Positions 7,336 to 13,187 of a DNA stretch of 13,187 nucleotides are shown here, piece by piece. Every line of letters starts with the position of its first letter. Position 1 is the first letter of the stretch. The stretch is from an uncultured Cardiobacterium sp. (lineage in GTDB: Bacteria; Pseudomonadota; Gammaproteobacteria; Cardiobacteriales; Cardiobacteriaceae): assembly GCF_938028185.1 (NCBI RefSeq), contig NZ_CALJAH010000197.1, positions 1-13,187 of the forward strand, read 5' to 3'. Position numbers and translations under genes: made by a program. The notes under the pieces were generated by a model. That model was given only the letters and a program-made list of their open reading frames with translations, was not told the origin of the DNA and searched no databases.

Positions 7336-7995
7336 TTATTGGTATTGGGATTGCAGGGCGGCGAGGCGTTCCGGCGTGCCGATGTCCTGCCAGACGCCGC
7401 CGTGTACCTCGCCGCTCAGCTCGCCGCGCGGCAGATGGGCGCGCAAAATGGGGGCGAGCGGGCGGAAACCGGGGGCAATACCGGCAAACAGGCGCGGATG
7501 CAGCACGGAAATGCCGGTGAAGGTCAGCGTTTCCCCGGCAATCAGCATATTGCCCGCGAGCGAAAAATCGCCGCGCGCCTTCCACGCCGGGGTTTCGACC
7601 AAAAGCAAATGGGCGAGACTCTCCGCCGGACGGTTTTCACGGAAACGGCGCAGGTCGGCGTCGCACCAAATGTCGGCATTGACGACGAGAAACGGCGCGT
7701 CGCCCAAAAGCGGCAACGCCTGGATGATGCCTCCGGCGGTTTCCAGCCCTTCCTCCGGTTCGCGTGAATAGTGGATGCGCAGGCCGTAGCCGCTGCCGTC
7801 GCCGAGGGCAGCGGCAATCATCGTGCCGCGATAGCCGAGGTTGATAACGACATCAATGAACCCGGCGCGGGCGAGACGGCGCAGCTGCCAGCCGATGAGG
7901 CTGTCATCGCCGACCCGCAGCAGCGGTTTGGGACGGTCGGCGGTCAGCGCGCCCATGCGTTTGCCGCGTCCGGCGGCGAGAATCATGGCTTTCAT
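7336..7995 (-). CDS. murU: N-acetylmuramate alpha-1-phosphate uridylyltransferase MurU
   Basis: MurU joins UTP and MurNAc-alpha-1-phosphate to make UDP-MurNAc, the last step of the cell-wall recycling shortcut described in Pseudomonas. The product is 219 aa, the size expected for MurU. It is a GT-A-fold nucleotidyltransferase with the N-terminal signature LAAGRGKRM (residues 6-14), PKPLL with Lys23, ETAGGI (85-90), NADIW with Asp108, and a C-terminal GTPERL. Such signatures are shared with glucose- and mannose-1-phosphate transferases. The MurU call rests on the short length, the MKAMILAAG start and its place directly after amgK. The ATG at 7995 has only a weak ribosome site. The 72-base gap from amgK holds the repeat segment described separately. 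Confidence 0.9.
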   Translation of the reverse strand: MKAMILAAGRGKRMGALTADRPKPLLRVGDDSLIGWQLRRLARAGFIDVVINLGYRGTMIAAALGDGSGYGLRIHYSREPEEGLETAGGIIQALPLLGDAPFLVVNADIWCDADLRRFRENRPAESLAHLLLVETPAWKARGDFSLAGNMLIAGETLTFTGISVLHPRLFAGIAPGFRPLAPILRAHLPRGELSGEVHGGVWQDIGTPERLAALQSQYQ

Positions 7996-8036
7996 AGCTT
8001 TTTTGGAAATTATTGCTGGTTTAACAATGAATTGTG

Positions 8037-8052
8037 AATTCGCCGTAAATGG
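8037..8052 (+). repeat. 16-base repeat copy 2, in the amgK-murU gap
   Basis: The sequence aattcgccgtaaatgg is identical to 902-917. Here it lies between the murU start and the amgK stop and is followed ten bases later by the hairpin at 8062-8087. AT-rich sequence containing a short doubled tgaatt (8029-8040) precedes it. Together 8029-8090 looks like one copy of a dispersed intergenic repeat. Confidence 0.5.
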
Positions 8053-8061
8053 CAAATGCGC

Positions 8062-8087
8062 GGGCGGTTACGCTTCGCTAACCGCCC
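8062..8087. repeat. Strong inverted repeat at the 3' end of amgK
   Basis: The nine-base arms gggcggtta (8062-8070) and taaccgccc (8079-8087) pair perfectly around an eight-base loop (cgcttcgc). The left arm contains the amgK stop codon, and the rest codes for its last six residues (GAVSEA). No T-run follows on either strand, so it does not look like a simple intrinsic terminator. It could slow RNA decay from the 3' side or be the core of a small repeat element. Confidence 0.7.
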
Positions 8088-9057
8088 CTACTGCCTTGCG
8101 TAATAGCGGTGCGGCTTGCGTCAACACTGCCGTCAGCGGTGCGTAGTCCGTCAGGGCGGATGCTTCATCGCAGGCGTGGGCGAGGACGCGCGGCAGGTCG
8201 GCCAGATAGCCGGTTTTGCCGTCGCGTTGGCCGAGGCGGACGAACAGTCCCAGCACTTTCAGGTGGCGTTGCAGCGCGACGGCATCGCAGGCGCGCGCCC
8301 AGTCGGCGGGGGCAATCGCCGGGTAATGGCGGGCGCGGAATTGTTCTTCCCAACGGCGCACGTCGGCGGACGGGTAGCGCAGGTAGCAGTCGCGGGTAAT
8401 GGAGACGAGGTCGTAGGCGGGATGCCCCCACAGCGCGTCCTGGTAGTCAAGGATGCCGATGCTGCCATCGGCGCGGCGCATCAGGTTGCGGCAATGGTAG
8501 TCGCGGTGGACGCAGACGGCGTTGTCGTGTACTTCTGCCGCCAGCCGTGTTTCCAGCGCCTGTAACGGCGCGCTGTCGGCGGTGATGCCGAGCCACGGCA
8601 GGAACCATTCGCGCATGAGCGACACTTCGGTGTGCAGGCGGTCAAGCGTATAGGGCGGGATGGTGTCGCGCAGGTTGGCGGTCGCCTGTTGCCAATCGCC
8701 GAGGAGCGCCAATGCCTGCGTCATCGCCGTTTCTGGTGCGTCGGTCAGGTCGTGCCAGAGCCAGCGGTCGCCGTAGTCTTCCAGTAACAGGAATCCTTGC
8801 GCGGGGTCGGCGGCGTGGATTTGCGGCACGGGCAGGCCGTAGGCGCGAAACTGGTCGCTGCGCTGTTGAAATAGTGCAACGCCGCCCAGCTCCGGCGGCG
8901 CGTCCATCAGGATGTATGTGCGCCCGCCGTGTTGTGCGCGAAAGTAGCGGCGGTAACTGGCATCGCCGCCGAGCGCGGCGAGGGTTATATCCGCCCCCAA
9001 TGCAGAAACCGCGAAAGCGCGGCGGGCACTTTCGCGGTTTTCGCTCTGTTTTTGCAT
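8068..9057 (-). CDS. amgK: N-acetylmuramate/N-acetylglucosamine kinase AmgK
   Basis: AmgK phosphorylates MurNAc (and GlcNAc) at the anomeric carbon with ATP and hands MurNAc-1-phosphate to MurU. The product is 329 aa. It belongs to the aminoglycoside-phosphotransferase fold: GGDASYRRYF (30-39) in the N-lobe, FLLLEDYGD (89-97) at the hinge, the catalytic loop HRDYHCRNLM (184-193, Asp186 and Asn191), and the metal-binding ILDYQDALWGHPAYDL with Asp204. The neighbouring murU makes the AmgK reading much more likely than an antibiotic phosphotransferase. The ATG at 9057 overlaps the dsbA stop as TGATG and is the only Met before residue 50. Two oddities stand out: a strong hairpin within codons about 6-17, and a C-terminus (GAVSEA) that comes from a repeat. 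Confidence 0.92.
   Translation of the reverse strand: MQKQSENRESARRAFAVSALGADITLAALGGDASYRRYFRAQHGGRTYILMDAPPELGGVALFQQRSDQFRAYGLPVPQIHAADPAQGFLLLEDYGDRWLWHDLTDAPETAMTQALALLGDWQQATANLRDTIPPYTLDRLHTEVSLMREWFLPWLGITADSAPLQALETRLAAEVHDNAVCVHRDYHCRNLMRRADGSIGILDYQDALWGHPAYDLVSITRDCYLRYPSADVRRWEEQFRARHYPAIAPADWARACDAVALQRHLKVLGLFVRLGQRDGKTGYLADLPRVLAHACDEASALTDYAPLTAVLTQAAPLLRKAVGAVSEA
9006..9040. repeat. Perfect 12-bp inverted repeat at the start of amgK
   Basis: The arms aaaccgcgaaag (9006-9017) and ctttcgcggttt (9029-9040) pair fully around an 11-base loop. In the minus-strand transcript the stem begins 17 bases after the amgK ATG and lies just past the dsbA stop. There is no T-run after it, so it looks more like a structure that tunes amgK translation or protects the dsbA message than a terminator. 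Confidence 0.6.
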
Positions 9058-9746
9058 CAGGCGGCGGGTTTGCTTTCTTCTGCCGCTTTGTCGGCGGGTT
9101 TCGCCGCTTCGGCAGGTTTGTCGCCTGCTTCGGGTTTGGTGGCGAGTGTGTTCAGTTCGTCAAAAAGGCGCGGGTAGTCTTCGCTGGATTTGGGAACGTA
9201 TTTGCCGTCAACGACGAAGCCCGGCACGCCGTCCAGTTTGGACGCTTCAAACAGGTTCTTGGCGCGATTGACTTTTTCTTTCACCGCCAGCGAATCCCAG
9301 GCTTTTTCTGCATCGGCTTCGCTCACGCCGTTTTCGGCGAGGAATTTCACGGCTTCTTTTTTGTCGAAGATGATGCCGAGTCTGCGGTCTTTGTGCACGG
9401 CGTCAAAGATTTTGGCGTCCATCGCTTTTTCGTCCATGCCCAGTTGGCGCACGGTGTAGTAAAGCTGCGCGCCTCCTGCCCATTGGCCGGTGACGGCCGG
9501 GACGCGGGTGAATTTCAGCGCCGGATTGATGCCGTTTGCCAGCCATTTTTGCAGCTCCGGCTCCATGTGGTAGCAGTGCGGGCAGCCGTACCAGAAAAAT
9601 TCGACGATTTCGCCCGGCTGGATGTCGGCGATAGCGACCGGCAGTACGTTGTAATCGGCGCCTTCGCGGTATTTCACCGGCTGCGCCTGGGCAGCGGTGG
9701 CAAGGGCGGCGGCGAGCGCGAGGGCGGTCAGGGTGTGTTTCAACAT
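9057..9746 (-). CDS. dsbA: Thiol:disulfide interchange protein DsbA
   Basis: This periplasmic oxidase puts disulfide bonds into exported proteins and is normally reoxidised by DsbB. The product is 229 aa. The signal peptide covers about residues 1-21 (ALATAAQA, then QPV). The thioredoxin-fold active site is FFWYGCPHC with Cys55 and Cys58, the same CPHC as E. coli DsbA. The cis-proline loop is GVPG (Pro175). After the fold ends near residue 203 there is a 26-residue Ala/Lys/Pro/Glu-rich tail that classic DsbA lacks. The ATG at 9746 has a GGAG site (+ strand 9753-9756) six bases upstream; the ATG at 9758 would spoil that spacing and add MELP before the signal. It overlaps amgK, so the two are likely one transcript. 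Confidence 0.95.
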   Translation of the reverse strand: MLKHTLTALALAAALATAAQAQPVKYREGADYNVLPVAIADIQPGEIVEFFWYGCPHCYHMEPELQKWLANGINPALKFTRVPAVTGQWAGGAQLYYTVRQLGMDEKAMDAKIFDAVHKDRRLGIIFDKKEAVKFLAENGVSEADAEKAWDSLAVKEKVNRAKNLFEASKLDGVPGFVVDGKYVPKSSEDYPRLFDELNTLATKPEAGDKPAEAAKPADKAAEESKPAA

Positions 9747-9784
9747 GGGTAACTCCATTTGTTGTGGGGGTAAAAGAGGCGCGC

Positions 9785-9790
9785 ATTATA
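9785..9790 (-). promoter_or_regulatory. Probable -10 element of the dsbA-amgK-murU promoter
   Basis: The minus strand reads TATAAT exactly here, in the 129-base gap between the divergent dsbA and hemB. The start would fall about 30 bases before the dsbA ATG. The best -35 candidate 16 bases upstream (ctgccg) matches only three of six bases, so the promoter may need an activator or be weak. Confidence 0.55.
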
Positions 9791-9838
9791 GCGGCTCGCC
9801 CTGGCGCGGCAGCGGGGTATCCGAACGGGAATACCGCG

Positions 9839-9847
9839 TGCTAAGAT
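9839..9847 (+). promoter_or_regulatory. Candidate extended -10 promoter for hemB
   Basis: TGCTAAGAT combines a TGn element with a hexamer matching TATAAT at four positions. Transcription would begin near 9854, about 20 bases before the chosen hemB ATG. It overlaps an in-frame ATG at 9846, which argues against that codon as the start. No convincing -35 was found. An imperfect palindrome, ggtat...atacc (9816-9835), lies just upstream. Confidence 0.35.
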
Positions 9848-9875
9848 GCCCGCCGTTTTTCCACCGGAACCCGCC

Positions 9876-10883
<1,008 letters not shown>

Positions 10884-10890
10884 GCGCATC

Positions 10891-10918
10891 AAAAGCCCCT
10901 CGCATGAGGGGCTTTTTT
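10891..10918. terminator. Bidirectional intrinsic terminator after hemB
   Basis: An 11-base perfect stem (aaaagcccctc / gaggggctttt) with a GCAT loop is followed by six T on the + strand. It starts eight bases after the hemB stop. The A-run on the left arm gives a shorter T-run for minus-strand transcription, so it probably also ends the convergent dhaK-dhaL-unknown operon, whose stop is at 10923. Confidence 0.93.
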
Positions 10919-10922
10919 ACGA

Positions 10923-11381
10923 TTATATTTTGACCCTTTTGAGCACATCAGGGTATTTGGCGATGACTTCCGTCATCAGATCATGCACTTTGGGAATCAG
11001 ATCTTTTAATGGATCACCGACGGGTTTAATAAATCCCTGCATTTTCAAATCGCCTAACGATTTTTGGTATTGCGTGAATAAATCCTTGCAGCGATTTTGC
11101 AATGTTTCGTCAGGGATACGCACGCAGCCGTCTTTTCCCAACATGGTCTGTACACTATGTTCCAGCGAGCCGCGCAAGTCTTCCGGGAGAAAACCGCCAT
11201 ATCCCCTGCGGGTAACGATGTGGTCAAGCAGTTTATTCTCGTCAGTCGCATATTGGGTATAGCTTCTGGCGTAAAACCGCAGCGATTCTTTGATTGATAA
11301 TTTTTGGCTGTTATCGTAATACTGCCAACCCAGTATGCCGCCTGCAACAATCAGGACGCCTAACAAAATAGTCTTTCCCAT
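10923..11381 (-). CDS. Unknown membrane-anchored protein, AT-rich, coupled to dhaL
   Basis: I do not recognise this 152-aa product. Residues about 4-20 form a hydrophobic helix (ILLGVLIVAGGILGW) after MGKT, without a lipobox or clear cleavage site, so it is probably a single-pass anchor with the rest in the periplasm. The rest is hydrophilic and mostly helical in character, with SLRFYARSYTQYATDENKLL, a GYGGFLPEDLRG segment, and two cysteines (Cys86, Cys98) that could pair. The ATG at 11381 overlaps the dhaL stop as TGATG and has a GGAG site (+ strand 11390-11393) eight bases upstream; the ATG at 11402 lacks this and lies within dhaL. By hand count, GC over 10921-11340 is 190 of 420 bases (45%), against 42 of 60 (70%) in the adjoining end of dhaL. 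It sits where dhaM would be expected but shows no PTS motif. The reading frame is well supported; the function is not. Confidence 0.8.
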   Translation of the reverse strand: MGKTILLGVLIVAGGILGWQYYDNSQKLSIKESLRFYARSYTQYATDENKLLDHIVTRRGYGGFLPEDLRGSLEHSVQTMLGKDGCVRIPDETLQNRCKDLFTQYQKSLGDLKMQGFIKPVGDPLKDLIPKVHDLMTEVIAKYPDVLKRVKI

Positions 11382-12007
11382 CAGACACTCTCCGCCAGGC
11401 ATTGCAGCAGCAGCGCGCTCGATGCCGCGCCGGGGTCTTTGTGTCCGGCGCTGCGTTCGCCGAGGTAGCTGGCGCGCCCTTTTTTCGCCACCAGCGGGAT
11501 GGTCGCCTCCGCCTGCGCCTGCGCGGTTTGCGCCGCTGCTTGCAGCGCCGCTTGCAAATCCGTGCCGCCCGCTGCCGCCTGTTTGAGTGCTTCGGACACC
11601 GGCAGCCAGACGTCCACCATCGTTTTGTCGCCCGCGACGGCGTGTCCGCGTGCGGCAATGCCCGCCGCACCATCGGCGATGGCTTGCGCCAGCGCCGGTA
11701 AATCGGCTTCGTTTTTGCCGTTGAGGGCGGTTGCCGCCTTGATGAAGAAGGTGCCGTAGAGCGGGCCGCTGGCGCCGCCGACGGTGGAGAGCAGCGTCAT
11801 GCCGACGGTTTTGCTGAGACTACCCAAATCCTTGCCTGCCTCCGTCGCCAGTTTTTCTTTTGCCTTGGCGAAGCCGCGCTGCATATTGAGGCCGTGGTCG
11901 CCGTCGCCGATGACGGTATCAAGCGCGGTCAGCGCGTCCTGCGCGGCGGTGAGCGCGTCGGCGCAGCGGTCTATCCAGTGGATATATTGGCTGTTGCTGA
12001 AGCTCAT
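11381..12007 (-). CDS. dhaL: Dihydroxyacetone kinase ADP-binding subunit DhaL
   Basis: DhaL holds a tightly bound ADP that is rephosphorylated by DhaM in PTS-type systems and passes the phosphate to dihydroxyacetone on DhaK. The product is 208 aa (E. coli 210). The magnesium-binding aspartates are Asp30, Asp35 and Asp37 in LDTVIGDGDHGLN, at the same positions as in E. coli. The nucleotide-lid motifs are GGASGPLYGTFF (77-88) and RASYLGERSAGHKDPGA (178-194). A separate DhaL protein, not fused to DhaK, fits the PTS-dependent rather than the ATP-dependent kinase. The ATG overlaps the dhaK stop as ATGA, and its own TGA overlaps the next start. Confidence 0.96.
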   Translation of the reverse strand: MSFSNSQYIHWIDRCADALTAAQDALTALDTVIGDGDHGLNMQRGFAKAKEKLATEAGKDLGSLSKTVGMTLLSTVGGASGPLYGTFFIKAATALNGKNEADLPALAQAIADGAAGIAARGHAVAGDKTMVDVWLPVSEALKQAAAGGTDLQAALQAAAQTAQAQAEATIPLVAKKGRASYLGERSAGHKDPGAASSALLLQCLAESV

Positions 12008-13080
12008 GCGCGCCCTCCATTCGTCCAGCCCGGCGTGCGTACCGGCGCGTCAAAGAGTTCGAGCGTGGCATCGTCTGCCTTGAGCAGGGTGATGGACAGC
12101 CCCTGCATATCGAGCGAGGTGCAGAAGTTGCCGACCAGGCTGCGCGCGATGCTGAGGCCGAAGTCGGCGCAGCAGCGGGCGAGTGCGTGATAGACGCCAT
12201 AGCATTCGGAAAGCGGCACGCTGCCCAAATTATTGACCAGCGCGATGACGCGGTCGCCTTTGGCAAGCGGCTGTTTTTCCTGGGTAACTTCATCCCAACT
12301 GGCGCTGGCGGCATTCCACAGGCGCAGGGTGCGGCGGTAGCTGCCGTTGTCGATGAGGGTGGCGAACATTTGCGCGACGGTATCGTCTAACCCCTTGAAA
12401 GTACGGCGTTCGATGCCCGGCTCGCCGTGGATGCCAACGCCAAATTCCATTTCGTTTTCGGCGAGGGTGAAGGACGGCTTGCCTGCGGCGGGGACGGTAC
12501 AGGCGCCGAGGGCGACGCCGATGCTGTGGCATTGGTCGTTGAGACGGCGGCCAAGGGCGGCGAGCGAGGCGAGGTCATCGCCGCGACGGGCGGCGGCACC
12601 GAGCAGTTTTTCCAGCAGCACCGTACCGGCGACGCCACGGCGGCCAGCGGTGTAGAGGCTGTCTTTCACCGCGACGTCATCGTCGGTCAAGACGAAGGCG
12701 ACTTCCGTGCCCATGTCGTGCAGCAGCTCAGCGGCGGTTTCAAAATTGAGGACGTCGCCGGTGTAGTTTTTGACGAGCAGCAGCACGCCCTTGCCGCCAT
12801 CGACCGCCTGCGCGCAGGCGACAACCTGATCCGGCGTCGGCGAGGTGAAGATTTCGCCCGGCACTGCGCCGTCAAGCATCCCGTCGCCGACAAAGCCGCT
12901 GTGCATCGGCTCGTGGCCGCTGCCACCGCCGGAAATCAGCGCAACCTTGCCCGCAAGCGGCGCGTCGCTGCGGCTGATGAAGACCGGGTCGCGGTGCAGG
13001 CGCAATTCCGGATGCGCTTCGACGAAGCCCTGCAACTGTTCGTCCAAAATGGTGTCCACCTGGTTGATGAGCTTTTTCAC
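12004..13080 (-). CDS. dhaK: Dihydroxyacetone kinase substrate-binding subunit DhaK
   Basis: DhaK binds dihydroxyacetone covalently through a histidine and presents it for phosphorylation to DHAP. The product is 358 aa (E. coli 356). His218 in FGVGIHGEPGIERR is the covalent ligand; His56 (GGGSGHEPMH) and Asp109 (KNYTGDVLNFETA) are the other active-site residues, all at the E. coli positions. The start codon is GTG at 13080, with GGGAG six bases upstream, and the encoded MKKLINQVDTILDEQL aligns with E. coli from the first residue. It is the first gene of the operon. No DhaR-type regulator is in the window. Confidence 0.97.
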   Translation of the reverse strand: MKKLINQVDTILDEQLQGFVEAHPELRLHRDPVFISRSDAPLAGKVALISGGGSGHEPMHSGFVGDGMLDGAVPGEIFTSPTPDQVVACAQAVDGGKGVLLLVKNYTGDVLNFETAAELLHDMGTEVAFVLTDDDVAVKDSLYTAGRRGVAGTVLLEKLLGAAARRGDDLASLAALGRRLNDQCHSIGVALGACTVPAAGKPSFTLAENEMEFGVGIHGEPGIERRTFKGLDDTVAQMFATLIDNGSYRRTLRLWNAASASWDEVTQEKQPLAKGDRVIALVNNLGSVPLSECYGVYHALARCCADFGLSIARSLVGNFCTSLDMQGLSITLLKADDATLELFDAPVRTPGWTNGGRA

Positions 13081-13086
13081 AATATT

Positions 13087-13091
13087 CTCCC
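13087..13091 (-). promoter_or_regulatory. Ribosome binding site of dhaK (GTG start)
   Basis: The minus strand reads GGGAG six bases before the GTG codon. This spacing supports GTG as the start, since no ATG lies near the conserved N-terminus. Confidence 0.75.
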
Positions 13092-13124
13092 GTTTGTAAA
13101 AGCCAGATTCACAGATTTGAACAT

Positions 13125-13152
13125 ATTATACCTTTAATTGGTGGTGTCCTAA
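13125..13152 (-). promoter_or_regulatory. Candidate promoter of the dhaK operon
   Basis: On the minus strand a perfect TATAAT (13125-13130) is preceded at 16 bases by TTAGGA (13147-13152), which matches TTGACA at three positions. Transcription would start near 13118, about 38 bases before the GTG. The region is AT-rich compared with its surroundings. The remaining 35 bases to the window edge show no gene. Confidence 0.55.
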
Positions 13153-13187
13153 AATGTATGCTGATAAACGGCGGGCAAACAAAAAGC

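Noticed and set aside
8062..8087. Intrinsic terminator after amgK
   Set aside because: The stem is strong, but neither strand has a T-run after it, and it lies partly inside the coding sequence.
8068..9057. Aminoglycoside phosphotransferase (resistance gene)
   Set aside because: The fold is shared, but the adjacent murU and the AmgK-like N-terminus favour cell-wall recycling.

Overview
The window looks like a stretch of chromosome from a GC-rich gammaproteobacterium. The gene order ndk-rlmN-pilF(pilW)-rodZ-hisS-yfgM-bamB is the conserved gammaproteobacterial block, and HemB is of the Pseudomonas-like, non-zinc type. Type IV pilus, DsbA and AmgK/MurU genes together with an IS30 element would suit a Cardiobacteriales-like species. 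That placement is a guess from gene content and has not been checked by any search.

Layout. (1) 1-900, + strand: an IS30-family transposase whose 5' end is cut by the window edge. (2) 945-7257, - strand: seven tightly packed genes read ndk > rlmN > pilF > rodZ > hisS > yfgM > bamB. Most junctions are ATGA or TGATG overlaps or gaps of one or two bases, so this is very probably one operon. (3) 7336-9746, - strand: dsbA > amgK > murU, with amgK overlapping dsbA. A dispersed-repeat-like segment with a strong hairpin lies at the amgK/murU junction. (4) 9876-10883, + strand: hemB, divergent from dsbA and closed by a clear hairpin terminator that probably works in both directions. (5) 10923-13080, - strand: dhaK > dhaL > a short AT-rich gene of unknown function, all overlapping, with a candidate promoter upstream of dhaK.

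How the genes work together. Region 2 joins envelope assembly (BamB and YfgM for outer-membrane proteins and periplasmic chaperoning, RodZ for rod shape, PilF for the type IV pilus secretin) with translation (HisS, RlmN) and nucleotide balance (Ndk). Region 3 adds periplasmic disulfide formation and the AmgK/MurU route, which turns recycled MurNAc directly into UDP-MurNAc. HemB makes porphobilinogen for haem. DhaK and DhaL are the substrate and nucleotide subunits of a PTS-type dihydroxyacetone kinase. Their phosphoryl donor DhaM is not in the window.

Most of the window is ordinary core genome. The points that stand out are: the 45% GC, membrane-anchored unknown protein coupled to dhaL; the hairpin repeat that supplies the last codons and stop of amgK; a 16-base sequence shared by that repeat and the right flank of the IS30 gene; the absence of ispG between rodZ and hisS; and an A8 tract near the start of the pilus gene. 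I did not see a convincing new multi-gene system. No tRNA, rRNA, CRISPR array or riboswitch was recognised.
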